NCBI RefSeq assembly: GCF_030499535.1
Contig: NZ_JASTLB010000001.1
Location: forward strand, 6,262,001 to 6,326,000
Length of the DNA: 64,000 nt
Direction of reading: 5' to 3'
Source: Streptomyces sp. TG1A-8
GTDB lineage: Bacteria; Actinomycetota; Actinomycetes; Streptomycetales; Streptomycetaceae
Positions 17,370 to 24,337 of this stretch are shown here, one piece after another. The position numbers and the translations under genes are program-made. The notes beneath the pieces are model-generated. The model was not told where the DNA came from. It saw only the letters and a list, made by a program, of their open reading frames with translations, and searched no databases. The number at the start of each line of letters is the position of its first letter. Within the stretch, counting starts at the first letter, position 1.

Positions 17370-17783
17370 TGGGCCTGGACGCGGGTTACGCGGTTCGGGT
17401 GGCGGAGTTGGGTGTTGTAGCGGTGTAGCCAGGTGAAGGCGTCGAGGCGGGCTTCGCGCTCGTTGGGTCAGCTCCTTCGGTCCTGGAGGGTTTTACGCTT
17501 GAAACGTAGCGGTGAAGGGCTCCGCGAGCGTGTAGTCCGTTGAGCTGCCGATCGCGTTCATGGGCCGCTGGACTCCGGCCTTGCGGCAGCATCGGCGAAC
17601 GCTCTGCTGGTGTGCTCGGCTCCGTGGTCCGTGTGCATGATCGCGCCGGTGAGGCTGCCGCAGGTGGGGCGGTGGCCAAGGCGTCGCCTGATCAGTTCGG
17701 TGCGCATGTAGTGCGCGATCGCTCAGCCAGCCAGGCGGCGTGAGGTGAGGTCCGTGACGGTGGCCAGGTAAGAGGGGACAGCG
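17370..17783 (-). pseudogene. IS3-family transposase (OrfB, integrase core) remnant
   Basis: On the minus strand, pieces in different frames read VPSYLATVTDLTSRRLAG (then a stop), IMHTDHGAEHTSRAFADA, RPMNAIGSSTDYTLAEPF and REARLDAFTWLHRYNTQLRH. These are the consecutive blocks of the C-terminal DDE integrase core of IS3-type transposases (Asp in HTDHG, Glu in LAEPF). At least one stop and two frameshifts break it. Its upstream edge runs into the 5' end of the regulator at 17784, so the insertion may have altered that gene's N-terminus or promoter. Confidence 0.8.
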
Positions 17784-19154
17784 ATGTCGTCGAGGATCCC
17801 GAACGAGGCACTGCGAGCCGTGCTGGCCGAAGCGCGCTGGACAGGAGAGGCGCTGGCCGCGGCGGTGAACCGGGTCGGTGCTGAGGCCGGTTTGTCCTTG
17901 CACTACAGGCGATCGTCGGTGACGCATTGGCTGGCCGGGATGCGCCCACGGCCGCCGGTACCCGCTCTATTGGCCGAGGCGTTCTCCCGGCGGCTTGGTC
18001 GCCGCGTCACCACGGATGATATCGGCCTGGGCTCCCAGCGGCAGGCCGTGGCGACGGGTGCGTGGTGGCCGCGGGACCTGGTCGGCGAACTGATCGAGCT
18101 GGCCGATGCCGGGGCTCGCGGCGAGGAGATCGGTGCCAGCGCGGTATACAGCCTGGCCTGCCTGGAGATCCCGGAATGGACGCGGTTGCCAGCTGTGGTA
18201 AGGGTGGAGTCACCCGCGGCAAGGCCGGGTGCGAAGGTCGGCCGGACCGAGATCCGGTCGGCGGAATTGATGTTGCGTCTGTTCTCGGAAATGGAGGCGC
18301 TGTTCGGCGGCGGTCATGTCAGAGCCGCGCTGGTTCATTACCTCGCTGCCACGATCACGCCCTGGCTCGGTGCGAGCATGACCTCTCAACTCAGGCGGGA
18401 GCTGCTGGCGGTGGCAGGCCGGTTGGGCTATCTGTGTGGCTTCGCATGCTTCGATGAGCAACTGCACGGCGCCGCGCAGCGGTATTACCGGGTCGCGGCG
18501 CGGATGGCGGCCGAAGCCGGCGACGTGGTGGGCTATGCGGCGGCCGCGCGTCAAATGAGCGTGCAGGCGGGAGTGCTCGGCCATCGGCGGCACGCTAGGG
18601 CACTGGCGGAGACCGCCTATCGGACGAGGCCACTGATCTCGGACCGGGCGACTCGAGCCTTCCTCGCCGGGCAGCTCGCCGTCACCGCGGCTGCCGAGGG
18701 CCACCGCAGGAGCGCGTTGGTCGCCATCGCGACCGCCGGCCATGACTTGGAGCAGGCTGATGTCGCCGCGCTGGCACCAGTGGTGGCCTACCACTGGGGA
18801 TCTCTCGGCCACCAGCACGCCGTCATGGCCGCGACGCTCGGGGACACGGCGGAGGCGGTGGCGGTATTGAAGCGCTCCATGACTTACCGGCCCTGCGGCG
18901 AGCGCCGCTCCGCAACCTTGATGTATGCGCGGTTGGCCGAATGGCAGCTCACCCTCGGCGAGATCGAACGCGCCTGCGACTCCTGGCACTGCTTCCTCGA
19001 CTCGTATCCGGATCTGCGATCACGGCGGCTCACTGACGCGCTGGCCGTCTTGCTCGCCAGTACCCGTCCGCACCAGCGCAATCCGTGGGTGCGGGCGTTA
19101 CGTGACAGGGCCCTGCGGGTCAATGCACCTCGACACCGCCCGGATGGGCCGTAA
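17784..19154 (+). CDS. Large actinobacterial regulator (HTH-like N-terminus, helical-repeat C-terminus) with a TTA codon
   Basis: 456 residues. The N-terminal ~85 residues (LRAVLAEARWTGEALAAAVN, SSVTHWLAGMRPRPPVP, LSRRLGRR-type block) match a Streptomyces family of XRE-like putative regulators. The rest is helix-rich, TPR-like repeats without catalytic motifs. Leu439 is encoded by TTA (19098-19100), so translation should depend on the bldA tRNA. The first five codons overlap the IS3 remnant, so the native start may have been replaced. It lies between the cyclase gene and the leftward oxygenase block and is the best candidate for their local regulator, by position only. Confidence 0.72.
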   Translation: MSSRIPNEALRAVLAEARWTGEALAAAVNRVGAEAGLSLHYRRSSVTHWLAGMRPRPPVPALLAEAFSRRLGRRVTTDDIGLGSQRQAVATGAWWPRDLVGELIELADAGARGEEIGASAVYSLACLEIPEWTRLPAVVRVESPAARPGAKVGRTEIRSAELMLRLFSEMEALFGGGHVRAALVHYLAATITPWLGASMTSQLRRELLAVAGRLGYLCGFACFDEQLHGAAQRYYRVAARMAAEAGDVVGYAAAARQMSVQAGVLGHRRHARALAETAYRTRPLISDRATRAFLAGQLAVTAAAEGHRRSALVAIATAGHDLEQADVAALAPVVAYHWGSLGHQHAVMAATLGDTAEAVAVLKRSMTYRPCGERRSATLMYARLAEWQLTLGEIERACDSWHCFLDSYPDLRSRRLTDALAVLLASTRPHQRNPWVRALRDRALRVNAPRHRPDGP

Positions 19155-19334
19155 TCGAGGAGCGAAGCGATGATCCCCTTACCGCGACAATACGCAGAAG
19201 CGGCCTTCCGTCCGGCATGGTGGGACCGATCTCGGTGACGGCTCGTTGATGCGCCACCCACAGCGCCCTCCAGGATGAAGGAGAGTCCATAAGCTGCAGG
19301 GGTGCCGTCGTGCCGGTCCTACCCGGCGTCCGGA

Positions 19335-19604
19335 TCAGGGGATGAGCCCGGTGCCGACCACGGCGACGCACACCGCGAAGCAACCTGCCGAGAACGTCCA
19401 CCGTAGCGGGCCGGGTGCTTCGCGGAGTTGCATGAAGTAGTTGCCCACCATCCAGGCCTTCGTGAAGGCGACGACCATGATCAGCGTCATCAGAGGTCTG
19501 TGGCCGTCCGCGCCACCATCGTGACCAAGCCACCAGGAAGTGCCGGTGGCGAGTATCAGCACTAGCCAGGCCAGAAATTCAGGAACCCTCAGCAACGCCT
19601 TCAT
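19335..19604 (-). CDS. NorF-like / prokaryotic cytochrome c oxidase subunit IV family protein
   Basis: 89 residues with three membrane helices (FLAWLVLILATGTSWWLG; LMTLIMVVAFTKAWMVGNYF; the C-terminal third). The central FTKAWMVGNYFMQLREAP is typical of the COX4_pro/NorF family, small accessory subunits of heme-copper oxidases and NO reductases. The ATG at 19604 has GAGGTG upstream and follows the NorE-like stop by six nt, so they are co-translated. No catalytic subunit gene is in the window, so the partner is unknown. It is the last gene of the leftward block. Confidence 0.85.
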   Translation of the reverse strand: MKALLRVPEFLAWLVLILATGTSWWLGHDGGADGHRPLMTLIMVVAFTKAWMVGNYFMQLREAPGPLRWTFSAGCFAVCVAVVGTGLIP

Positions 19605-19610
19605 GGCACC

Positions 19611-20231
19611 TCAATTCGAAAGATAGAGGAGTGAGAAGAGCACTATCCACAGCAGATCCACCAGGTGCCAGTAGGTCGCGCTGCCTTCGATCAGCCGGGT
19701 CTCGTCCGGCAAGACGCGCGGCTTGCTCGTCCATAACCAGATTGCGGCGAGGAAGGCGAGCCCCGTGATGACGTGGACGAGGTGGATACCGGTGAGCACG
19801 AAGTAGTAGCCAAAGAAGTCGTTGGTCTCTGCTTGGTAGGCGACGCCGGCAAGCCGGGTGTATTCGACGACCTTGACACAGACGAAGACGAGGCCGCACG
19901 CGAACGCCGGCAAGAGCAGGGCTCGTCCCTTCGTAATGGATCCGGTGCGGATCATCGTCGTCGCCAGCGCGACGAACAGTGAACTCGTCAGCAGCAGCAC
20001 GGTGTTGATCGTGCCGATGGTGAGGTTCAGGGACTGCTGTCCGCTGTGGAACGACGCGAGGTGGTGGTGGCGTTGGTAGGCGAAGGCCACGAAGAAGCAA
20101 CTGAACAGCAGCAGGTCGCCCAAAACGAACACCCAGATGCCCGGCTCGCCGGGCACGTGCCGCCTGGTAGGGGGCGCGATGGCTTTCCCGTAGCCGGAGC
20201 CGGCCTGCCGCCCGTCGATTCGGCTAGCCAT
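19611..20231 (-). CDS. NorE-like / heme-copper oxidase subunit III family protein, TTA codon
   Basis: 206 residues, five predicted helices. GEPGIWVFVLGDLLLFSCFF and FGYYFVLTGIHLVHVITGL are the hallmark blocks of NorE-type subunit III proteins, and the C-terminal YWHLVDLLWIVLF also fits. Five helices rather than seven argue for the NorE branch. Leu166 is TTA (19734-19736). The start overlaps the stop of the upstream membrane protein by eight nt. NorE/NorF normally assist NO reductase or oxidase assembly, but norCB or coxAB is absent nearby. Here they sit downstream of an FAD monooxygenase, an arrangement I do not recognise as described. Confidence 0.88.
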   Translation of the reverse strand: MASRIDGRQAGSGYGKAIAPPTRRHVPGEPGIWVFVLGDLLLFSCFFVAFAYQRHHHLASFHSGQQSLNLTIGTINTVLLLTSSLFVALATTMIRTGSITKGRALLLPAFACGLVFVCVKVVEYTRLAGVAYQAETNDFFGYYFVLTGIHLVHVITGLAFLAAIWLWTSKPRVLPDETRLIEGSATYWHLVDLLWIVLFSLLYLSN

Positions 20232-20961
20232 TGGTGGGCACCCTCCCGTCGTGAGCCTGCAGGTTCAACTCGGCCCGTCGTTCTCGGCCGATACTTCGGA
20301 GCAGGAGGACCTGGAACAACATCATCAACACGAAGAACGCGCCGATCGAGGTCCAGAAGACGAACACACCGTTCCAGGCGAAGACGCCCCGGTGAAAGAA
20401 GATCGTGGTCGCCGTCGGGTAGTTCAGGGTCGTCACGAGGAAGCAGAAGTACCCGCTCCATCGGGGAAAAGCCGGCTCGGAGTTCTTGTCGAGCAGGATC
20501 GCAAATCCCAGGGAGGCCTCCCACAACGATAGGCTGCCGATGGTCCAGGTGAACAGGATCCACCCGACGTCGTTTAGCAGGGTCAGTGACTCGGGCGAGT
20601 AGTAATCGGGGCGGAAGGCGGCGACCGACCAGCAGGTCATGGAGACGAGCCCGCTGCAGGCAGCCATGGCGACGCCTGCGACCTGGGTGGCGGCCAGCGC
20701 GGGCGAGCCGGCCCCCGGTCGTTTGAACTGCGTCGCCACCGCCGCGGCCCAGGGCACCGCCAGGACGGCCGCATACATGGCCAGAACCATGCCGATGCGG
20801 ATTCCGGTGGTGTGGTCCCGATACATGGCGGCGACCTGCGCCGGGCTCATCGACGGCGACGGCGGCGGAATGAAGCCCGCGGCCACGTAGAGCCCGGCAC
20901 CGAACAGGATCACGAACAGCGGCATGGTCCACGCGCACACCAATTGCGCGGTTCGGTTCAC
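20224..20961 (-). CDS. Six-helix membrane protein of unknown function
   Basis: 245 residues, about six transmembrane helices, a periplasmic-type loop FIPPPSPSMSPAQVAAMYRD after helix 1, and conserved-looking aromatic patches (NDVGWILFTWTIGSLSLWEA). No known domain is recognised. Start GTG 20961 is supported by GAGAGGG six nt upstream; longer frames exist. It begins 11 nt after the FAD monooxygenase stop and overlaps the NorE-like start, so the three are one transcript. The tight coupling suggests it forms a membrane complex with the NorE/NorF-like pair (inference). Confidence 0.68.
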   Translation of the reverse strand: MNRTAQLVCAWTMPLFVILFGAGLYVAAGFIPPPSPSMSPAQVAAMYRDHTTGIRIGMVLAMYAAVLAVPWAAAVATQFKRPGAGSPALAATQVAGVAMAACSGLVSMTCWSVAAFRPDYYSPESLTLLNDVGWILFTWTIGSLSLWEASLGFAILLDKNSEPAFPRWSGYFCFLVTTLNYPTATTIFFHRGVFAWNGVFVFWTSIGAFFVLMMLFQVLLLRSIGRERRAELNLQAHDGRVPTNG

Positions 20962-20971
20962 GGCAGCCCTC

Positions 20972-22411
20972 TCAGCCGGACGCCGACGGGGCGTTATTCC
21001 GGCCGGGGCTCGCGGGCGCCTGGCCGTTACGTCTGGGTTCGGCACATGTGCAGGTGGCGAGGTGCCTGGATACGCTGGGCAGCGAGGCGATCTGGGCGAG
21101 GGCGAGGGGCGCGATCAGACTCGTCGGCGGGTCGAGCATCTGCATGGTCCGCACGAAGCGCCGGTACAAGCCGGCGTGGTGGGGTAAGCGCGCGGTGAGG
21201 GCGCCGAACAGGCCGGCGGCCATTCGGCTCGACAGGGTCGGGTTGTCTTCCCAGGCGCGGTCGGTGGAGGTACTGACCATCCAGGGGCTGCGAACGAGGG
21301 CGGCTGCGCCCCGTTGGAAAGCCCGGCCGAGCCTGTCGAGATTTCCACGCTCGGCGTGGCGGGTGAGCAGAGTATCGAGTAACGCGGCCTGTAGCGCGGC
21401 GACGGTCATACCTTGGCCGTAGACCGGGTTGAAAATGCAGATCGAGTCGCCCAGGGCGATGAGGCGGGTCGGCCAATGCCGCATGCGGTCATAGCGGTAC
21501 CACCGGTTGCCGGTGGCGCGGGTGCGGCGGATGGGACCGAGTGGCACGCCCTCCTCGATGATCGTCGCGAAGTCGGGGTTACGCAGTTCTCGCGCGTAGG
21601 CGCGGAAGCCTTCCTCATCGGTGGGCGGGGCCTCATCCGCGGCGCCGAGCATGCCGACGATCCACTGGTCCGTTCCGATCCGGAGGAGGACACCGCCGCG
21701 GGGCGAGACGGGAGCGATGGTGGGTTCGTAGGAAGCGCACCAGTCCCGGGCTGAATCGGGTGGCACAGTGTAGAGCCGGGAGGTATGTGTGGTTTTCTTG
21801 CCTGTCACCCGTGTGGCGGGTTGCCCAAAACCGGCTTCGGCGAGCCAGCGCGGAAGCCGGCTGCCGCGGCCTGTCGCATCCACGACCAGGTCGGCCTGCA
21901 GCACTGTTTCCTCGTCGCCGGCTCCCGCGGTTTTGTGGGGACGGGCCACCACTGCGGTGACGCCTCGCTCTCGATCGAGCTGTAGCCGGTCCACCCGCAG
22001 TCCGTAATGAACGGTCACGGCGTCCAGCGCGGTGACACGCCGCCGGATAGCATGTTCGAGCAGGGGCCGGGGCATCAACTGCACATCGACATCGACCGGC
22101 TCCCGCGATGTCCAGCCGGTGGGGAACAGGATTCTCACCCCTTCGGCAAAGTCGATCACAGGGCACCCCTCGGCGAGCAACTCGGACCGAAGACCGGGGA
22201 AGAACTCCTCCACCTGACTCGCGCCACGAGTCGTCAGTGCATGTGGGTGCGCAGACTGCGGGACGCCGGGACGCGACTCGGCACCGGGTTCGCTGTCTTG
22301 CTCCACGATGGTGACCTGGCGGAAATGGGAGGACAGCACACGAGCGCTCAGCAGGCCGGCGAAGCCACCGCCCAATACGATGGCGCTGTCCCACCACCTT
22401 GTTCCAGTCAT
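20972..22411 (-). CDS. FAD-dependent monooxygenase (squalene-epoxidase/StyA-like), two TTA codons
   Basis: 479 residues. The N-terminal Rossmann motif SAIVLGGGFAGLLSARVLS ends in the acidic VEQD, there is a DATGRGSRLPRWL motif, and the C-terminal FAD site is GDSICIFNPVYGQGMTVAAL. The FNPVYGQGMT block is typical of the squalene/styrene epoxidase-like flavoproteins that oxidise isoprenoids or aromatics. The start at 22411 has GAGAGG upstream. Leu344 and Leu409 are TTA. It follows the HAD gene on the same strand by 184 nt and precedes the membrane genes. With a cyclase and a phosphatase in the same island it is a good candidate terpenoid oxygenase; geranylgeranyl-reductase-like activity is the alternative. 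Confidence 0.82.
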   Translation of the reverse strand: MTGTRWWDSAIVLGGGFAGLLSARVLSSHFRQVTIVEQDSEPGAESRPGVPQSAHPHALTTRGASQVEEFFPGLRSELLAEGCPVIDFAEGVRILFPTGWTSREPVDVDVQLMPRPLLEHAIRRRVTALDAVTVHYGLRVDRLQLDRERGVTAVVARPHKTAGAGDEETVLQADLVVDATGRGSRLPRWLAEAGFGQPATRVTGKKTTHTSRLYTVPPDSARDWCASYEPTIAPVSPRGGVLLRIGTDQWIVGMLGAADEAPPTDEEGFRAYARELRNPDFATIIEEGVPLGPIRRTRATGNRWYRYDRMRHWPTRLIALGDSICIFNPVYGQGMTVAALQAALLDTLLTRHAERGNLDRLGRAFQRGAAALVRSPWMVSTSTDRAWEDNPTLSSRMAAGLFGALTARLPHHAGLYRRFVRTMQMLDPPTSLIAPLALAQIASLPSVSRHLATCTCAEPRRNGQAPASPGRNNAPSASG

Positions 22412-22595
22412 CACTGGCCTCTCATGTGTGAAGCGACTGAGATCTGGGCCGACGATGCTTCCGCTACGACCACCGCCAGAGTTCCTGCCCCGTACAACGT
22501 GGCCAGCAGGCTTGATCGATTTCTCCGGATCATCGATACAACCCCCTGGCGTGGCGGACGGAGACCATGCTGGGTCCACCACTGGCAGCCGTGAG

Positions 22596-23177
22596 TCATG
22601 GATTTCTACGGATGCAGCGAACATCGATGACGTCCATGCTCGCGGTCTGCGCGGCGAGTACGCCTTCGTCGGTGTTTTCGTAGGCCAGACATTCCTGCGC
22701 TGGCACGTCTAGTTGTGCTGCGGCGGCGAGGTAGGCATCAGGGGCGGGCTTGAGTGCGGCGACGTCCTCTCGGGCGACGACGGTGCTGATCGTTTCGGCG
22801 AGGCCGATGAATCGCAATCCGGCCCGTACAACCTGGCCATCGTTGGAGGAGGCGACGGCGACCGGACCCCGGGCGGCGGCTGCACGGGCCAGTCGGGCGG
22901 CGGGCAGTTCACGCAGGTGATCGACGGCGCTAGCCAGCCAGCGGACACGCACTGCGGCTACCCACTCGGCATCGGTGCACGGCAGCACCACCTTGTGCTC
23001 GCGGATCAGCCATCGACGAAACGCCGCTAAGTCCCCCAGCGGAGCCAACTGCAGGCTCGCGCAAGGAACGGTGATCGAGGTGTAACAACATAAAGCCGCG
23101 TGGCAGCTGGTGAGGTTGAGGGTACCGGTGTCGACCAGGGTGCCATCGAAATCGAAGATTCGTGCGCTATAACCCAT
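22596..23177 (-). CDS. HAD-family phosphatase, two TTA codons
   Basis: 193 residues with the HAD motifs in order: FDFDGTLVDT (nucleophile Asp9), VASSND (motif II), ALKPAPDAY (motif III Lys) and AYENTDEG (motif IV, where the usual Glu-Asp is Glu-Asn). It resembles beta-phosphoglucomutase/phosphatase-like subfamily I enzymes. ATG 23177 has AGGA eight nt upstream. Leu29 and Leu50 are TTA, which makes the first gene of the block bldA-dependent. HAD phosphatases remove pyrophosphate from class II cyclase products in fungal and bacterial drimane pathways, so a link to the DxDS cyclase is proposed but unproven. Confidence 0.82.
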   Translation of the reverse strand: MGYSARIFDFDGTLVDTGTLNLTSCHAALCCYTSITVPCASLQLAPLGDLAAFRRWLIREHKVVLPCTDAEWVAAVRVRWLASAVDHLRELPAARLARAAAARGPVAVASSNDGQVVRAGLRFIGLAETISTVVAREDVAALKPAPDAYLAAAAQLDVPAQECLAYENTDEGVLAAQTASMDVIDVRCIRRNP

Positions 23178-23806
23178 GGTGTGTGTCCTGTTTTTGCGCC
23201 TGCGCCAGCCGCCGCCTACCGGCAGCAACGGCCGATGCGGCGTGGTCAACCCGAGTATGTAGCGTCCATATCGGTCCACTCAACGCCGGTGGTGAAAGGA
23301 TGCAGCGGTGCCGAAGTTCAACACCATGTGAGATTGTTTACGTAGAAGATGGTCAAGATTTGCACTTTTCTACGGCTGGATATTCCTCCAAGGGTTACTT
23401 CTTTGATCGATGGTAGATATCCCTCCGGGAGCTGTTCGTCTTCTGCATGTGCGAGCTTGTTTAAAATCAGCCCGTGTTTAACAGCGCGAGCCAATCCGTG
23501 TGCAAGCAGGCCGGTGGGTGAATACCCCCGCACGCCAACCAGTCTGGGCTCTACGGCGCCCAGTGGGCTCGGCCCCGGCCCCGCCCGGCGGATGACACGC
23601 CGGATGTAACCGCTGCTGCAGGCAGTCCTGGCCCATGGTTGCCCGGCCCCCGCACCGCGCCCGATACACGGACTGGCGAACCGAAGGCGGGGGGATGGCG
23701 GGGGCTGCATCTCCTGTCGCGCGTTCCGTGGTCGAGCGGGACCTCGGCCCAGGGCAGCTCTTTGACCCGCGAGGTGCCCACCCACCGCTCGGCGTTGACA
23801 TCGGGG
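23178..23806. other. Intergenic region between the oxygenase block and the recombinase module
   Basis: No complete gene is seen. It is more AT-rich around 23320-23470. Minus-strand runs such as HGLILNKLAHAEDEQLPEGY (about 23390-23480) and NAERWVGTSRVKELPWAEV (about 23730-23790) look like fragments of lost genes without starts. It probably contains the promoter of the HAD gene and the right end of the recombinase module, but no terminal repeat could be fixed by eye. Confidence 0.35.
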
Positions 23807-24337
23807 TCAGGGTCGGCGCCGCCGACGGGTGAGATTGGGCACGGAGGCATGGGCGGCCACCTGCTGCTCCATGGCCGCGTTGGCCTCCTTGAGCTTGCTG
23901 TTTTCGATCTCCAAGACGTGGACGATCCGGGCCAGGAGCTGCGCCTGTCCGCGCAGATCGTCGCGTTCGGCGCGGACGCGGGCCAGGTCCCGCTGCTGCT
24001 TGGCCGCGCGGGCCCGCGCCGAGTCGGGCAGCGCTTCAGAGACGGGGGTGCGGGCCTTGACCAGGGCGTAGAACAGGTCCTTGATGCCGGTGTGCTTGTG
24101 GGTGAGCTTGTTGCGGCGCGGTCCGGCTTCGGTGGCCAGGGAGACGACGGTCAGCGTGCCGTCGGAGTGCAGCGGGGCGCCGATCAGCAGGCGCACCATG
24201 GCAGGGGTGATGGCTCTTATCTCCGCGGTGCCCTCAGTGTCGGCGTGTCCCTGGGCGTGGGCGAGGGCCTCGCCGACGAGCTGGGCCAGCGCCGCACCGT
24301 CGCGCGGGCCGGAGGCGGCCGCGGCGGGGGTGCTCAT
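23807..24337 (-). CDS. TnpC/DUF6262-like coiled-coil protein of the recombinase module
   Basis: 176 residues. Middle segments GAPLHSDGTLTVVSLATEAG and LTHKHTGIKDLFYALVKAR are typical of the small DUF6262/TnpC-like partners of Tn554-type recombinases. The C-terminal half (DLARVRAERDDLRGQAQLL to LEIENSKLKEANAAMEQQV) is a strong coiled coil with a basic end (TRRRRRP). The ATG overlaps the stop of the preceding recombinase frame as ATGA. In Tn554 the equivalent TnpC influences insertion efficiency and orientation. It appears intact although two upstream recombinases are broken. Confidence 0.75.
   Translation of the reverse strand: MSTPAAAASGPRDGAALAQLVGEALAHAQGHADTEGTAEIRAITPAMVRLLIGAPLHSDGTLTVVSLATEAGPRRNKLTHKHTGIKDLFYALVKARTPVSEALPDSARARAAKQQRDLARVRAERDDLRGQAQLLARIVHVLEIENSKLKEANAAMEQQVAAHASVPNLTRRRRRP

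Noticed and set aside
23349..23609. A plus-strand frame starting MVKICTFLRLD
   Set aside because: No ribosome binding site or domain; the region looks like debris between units.
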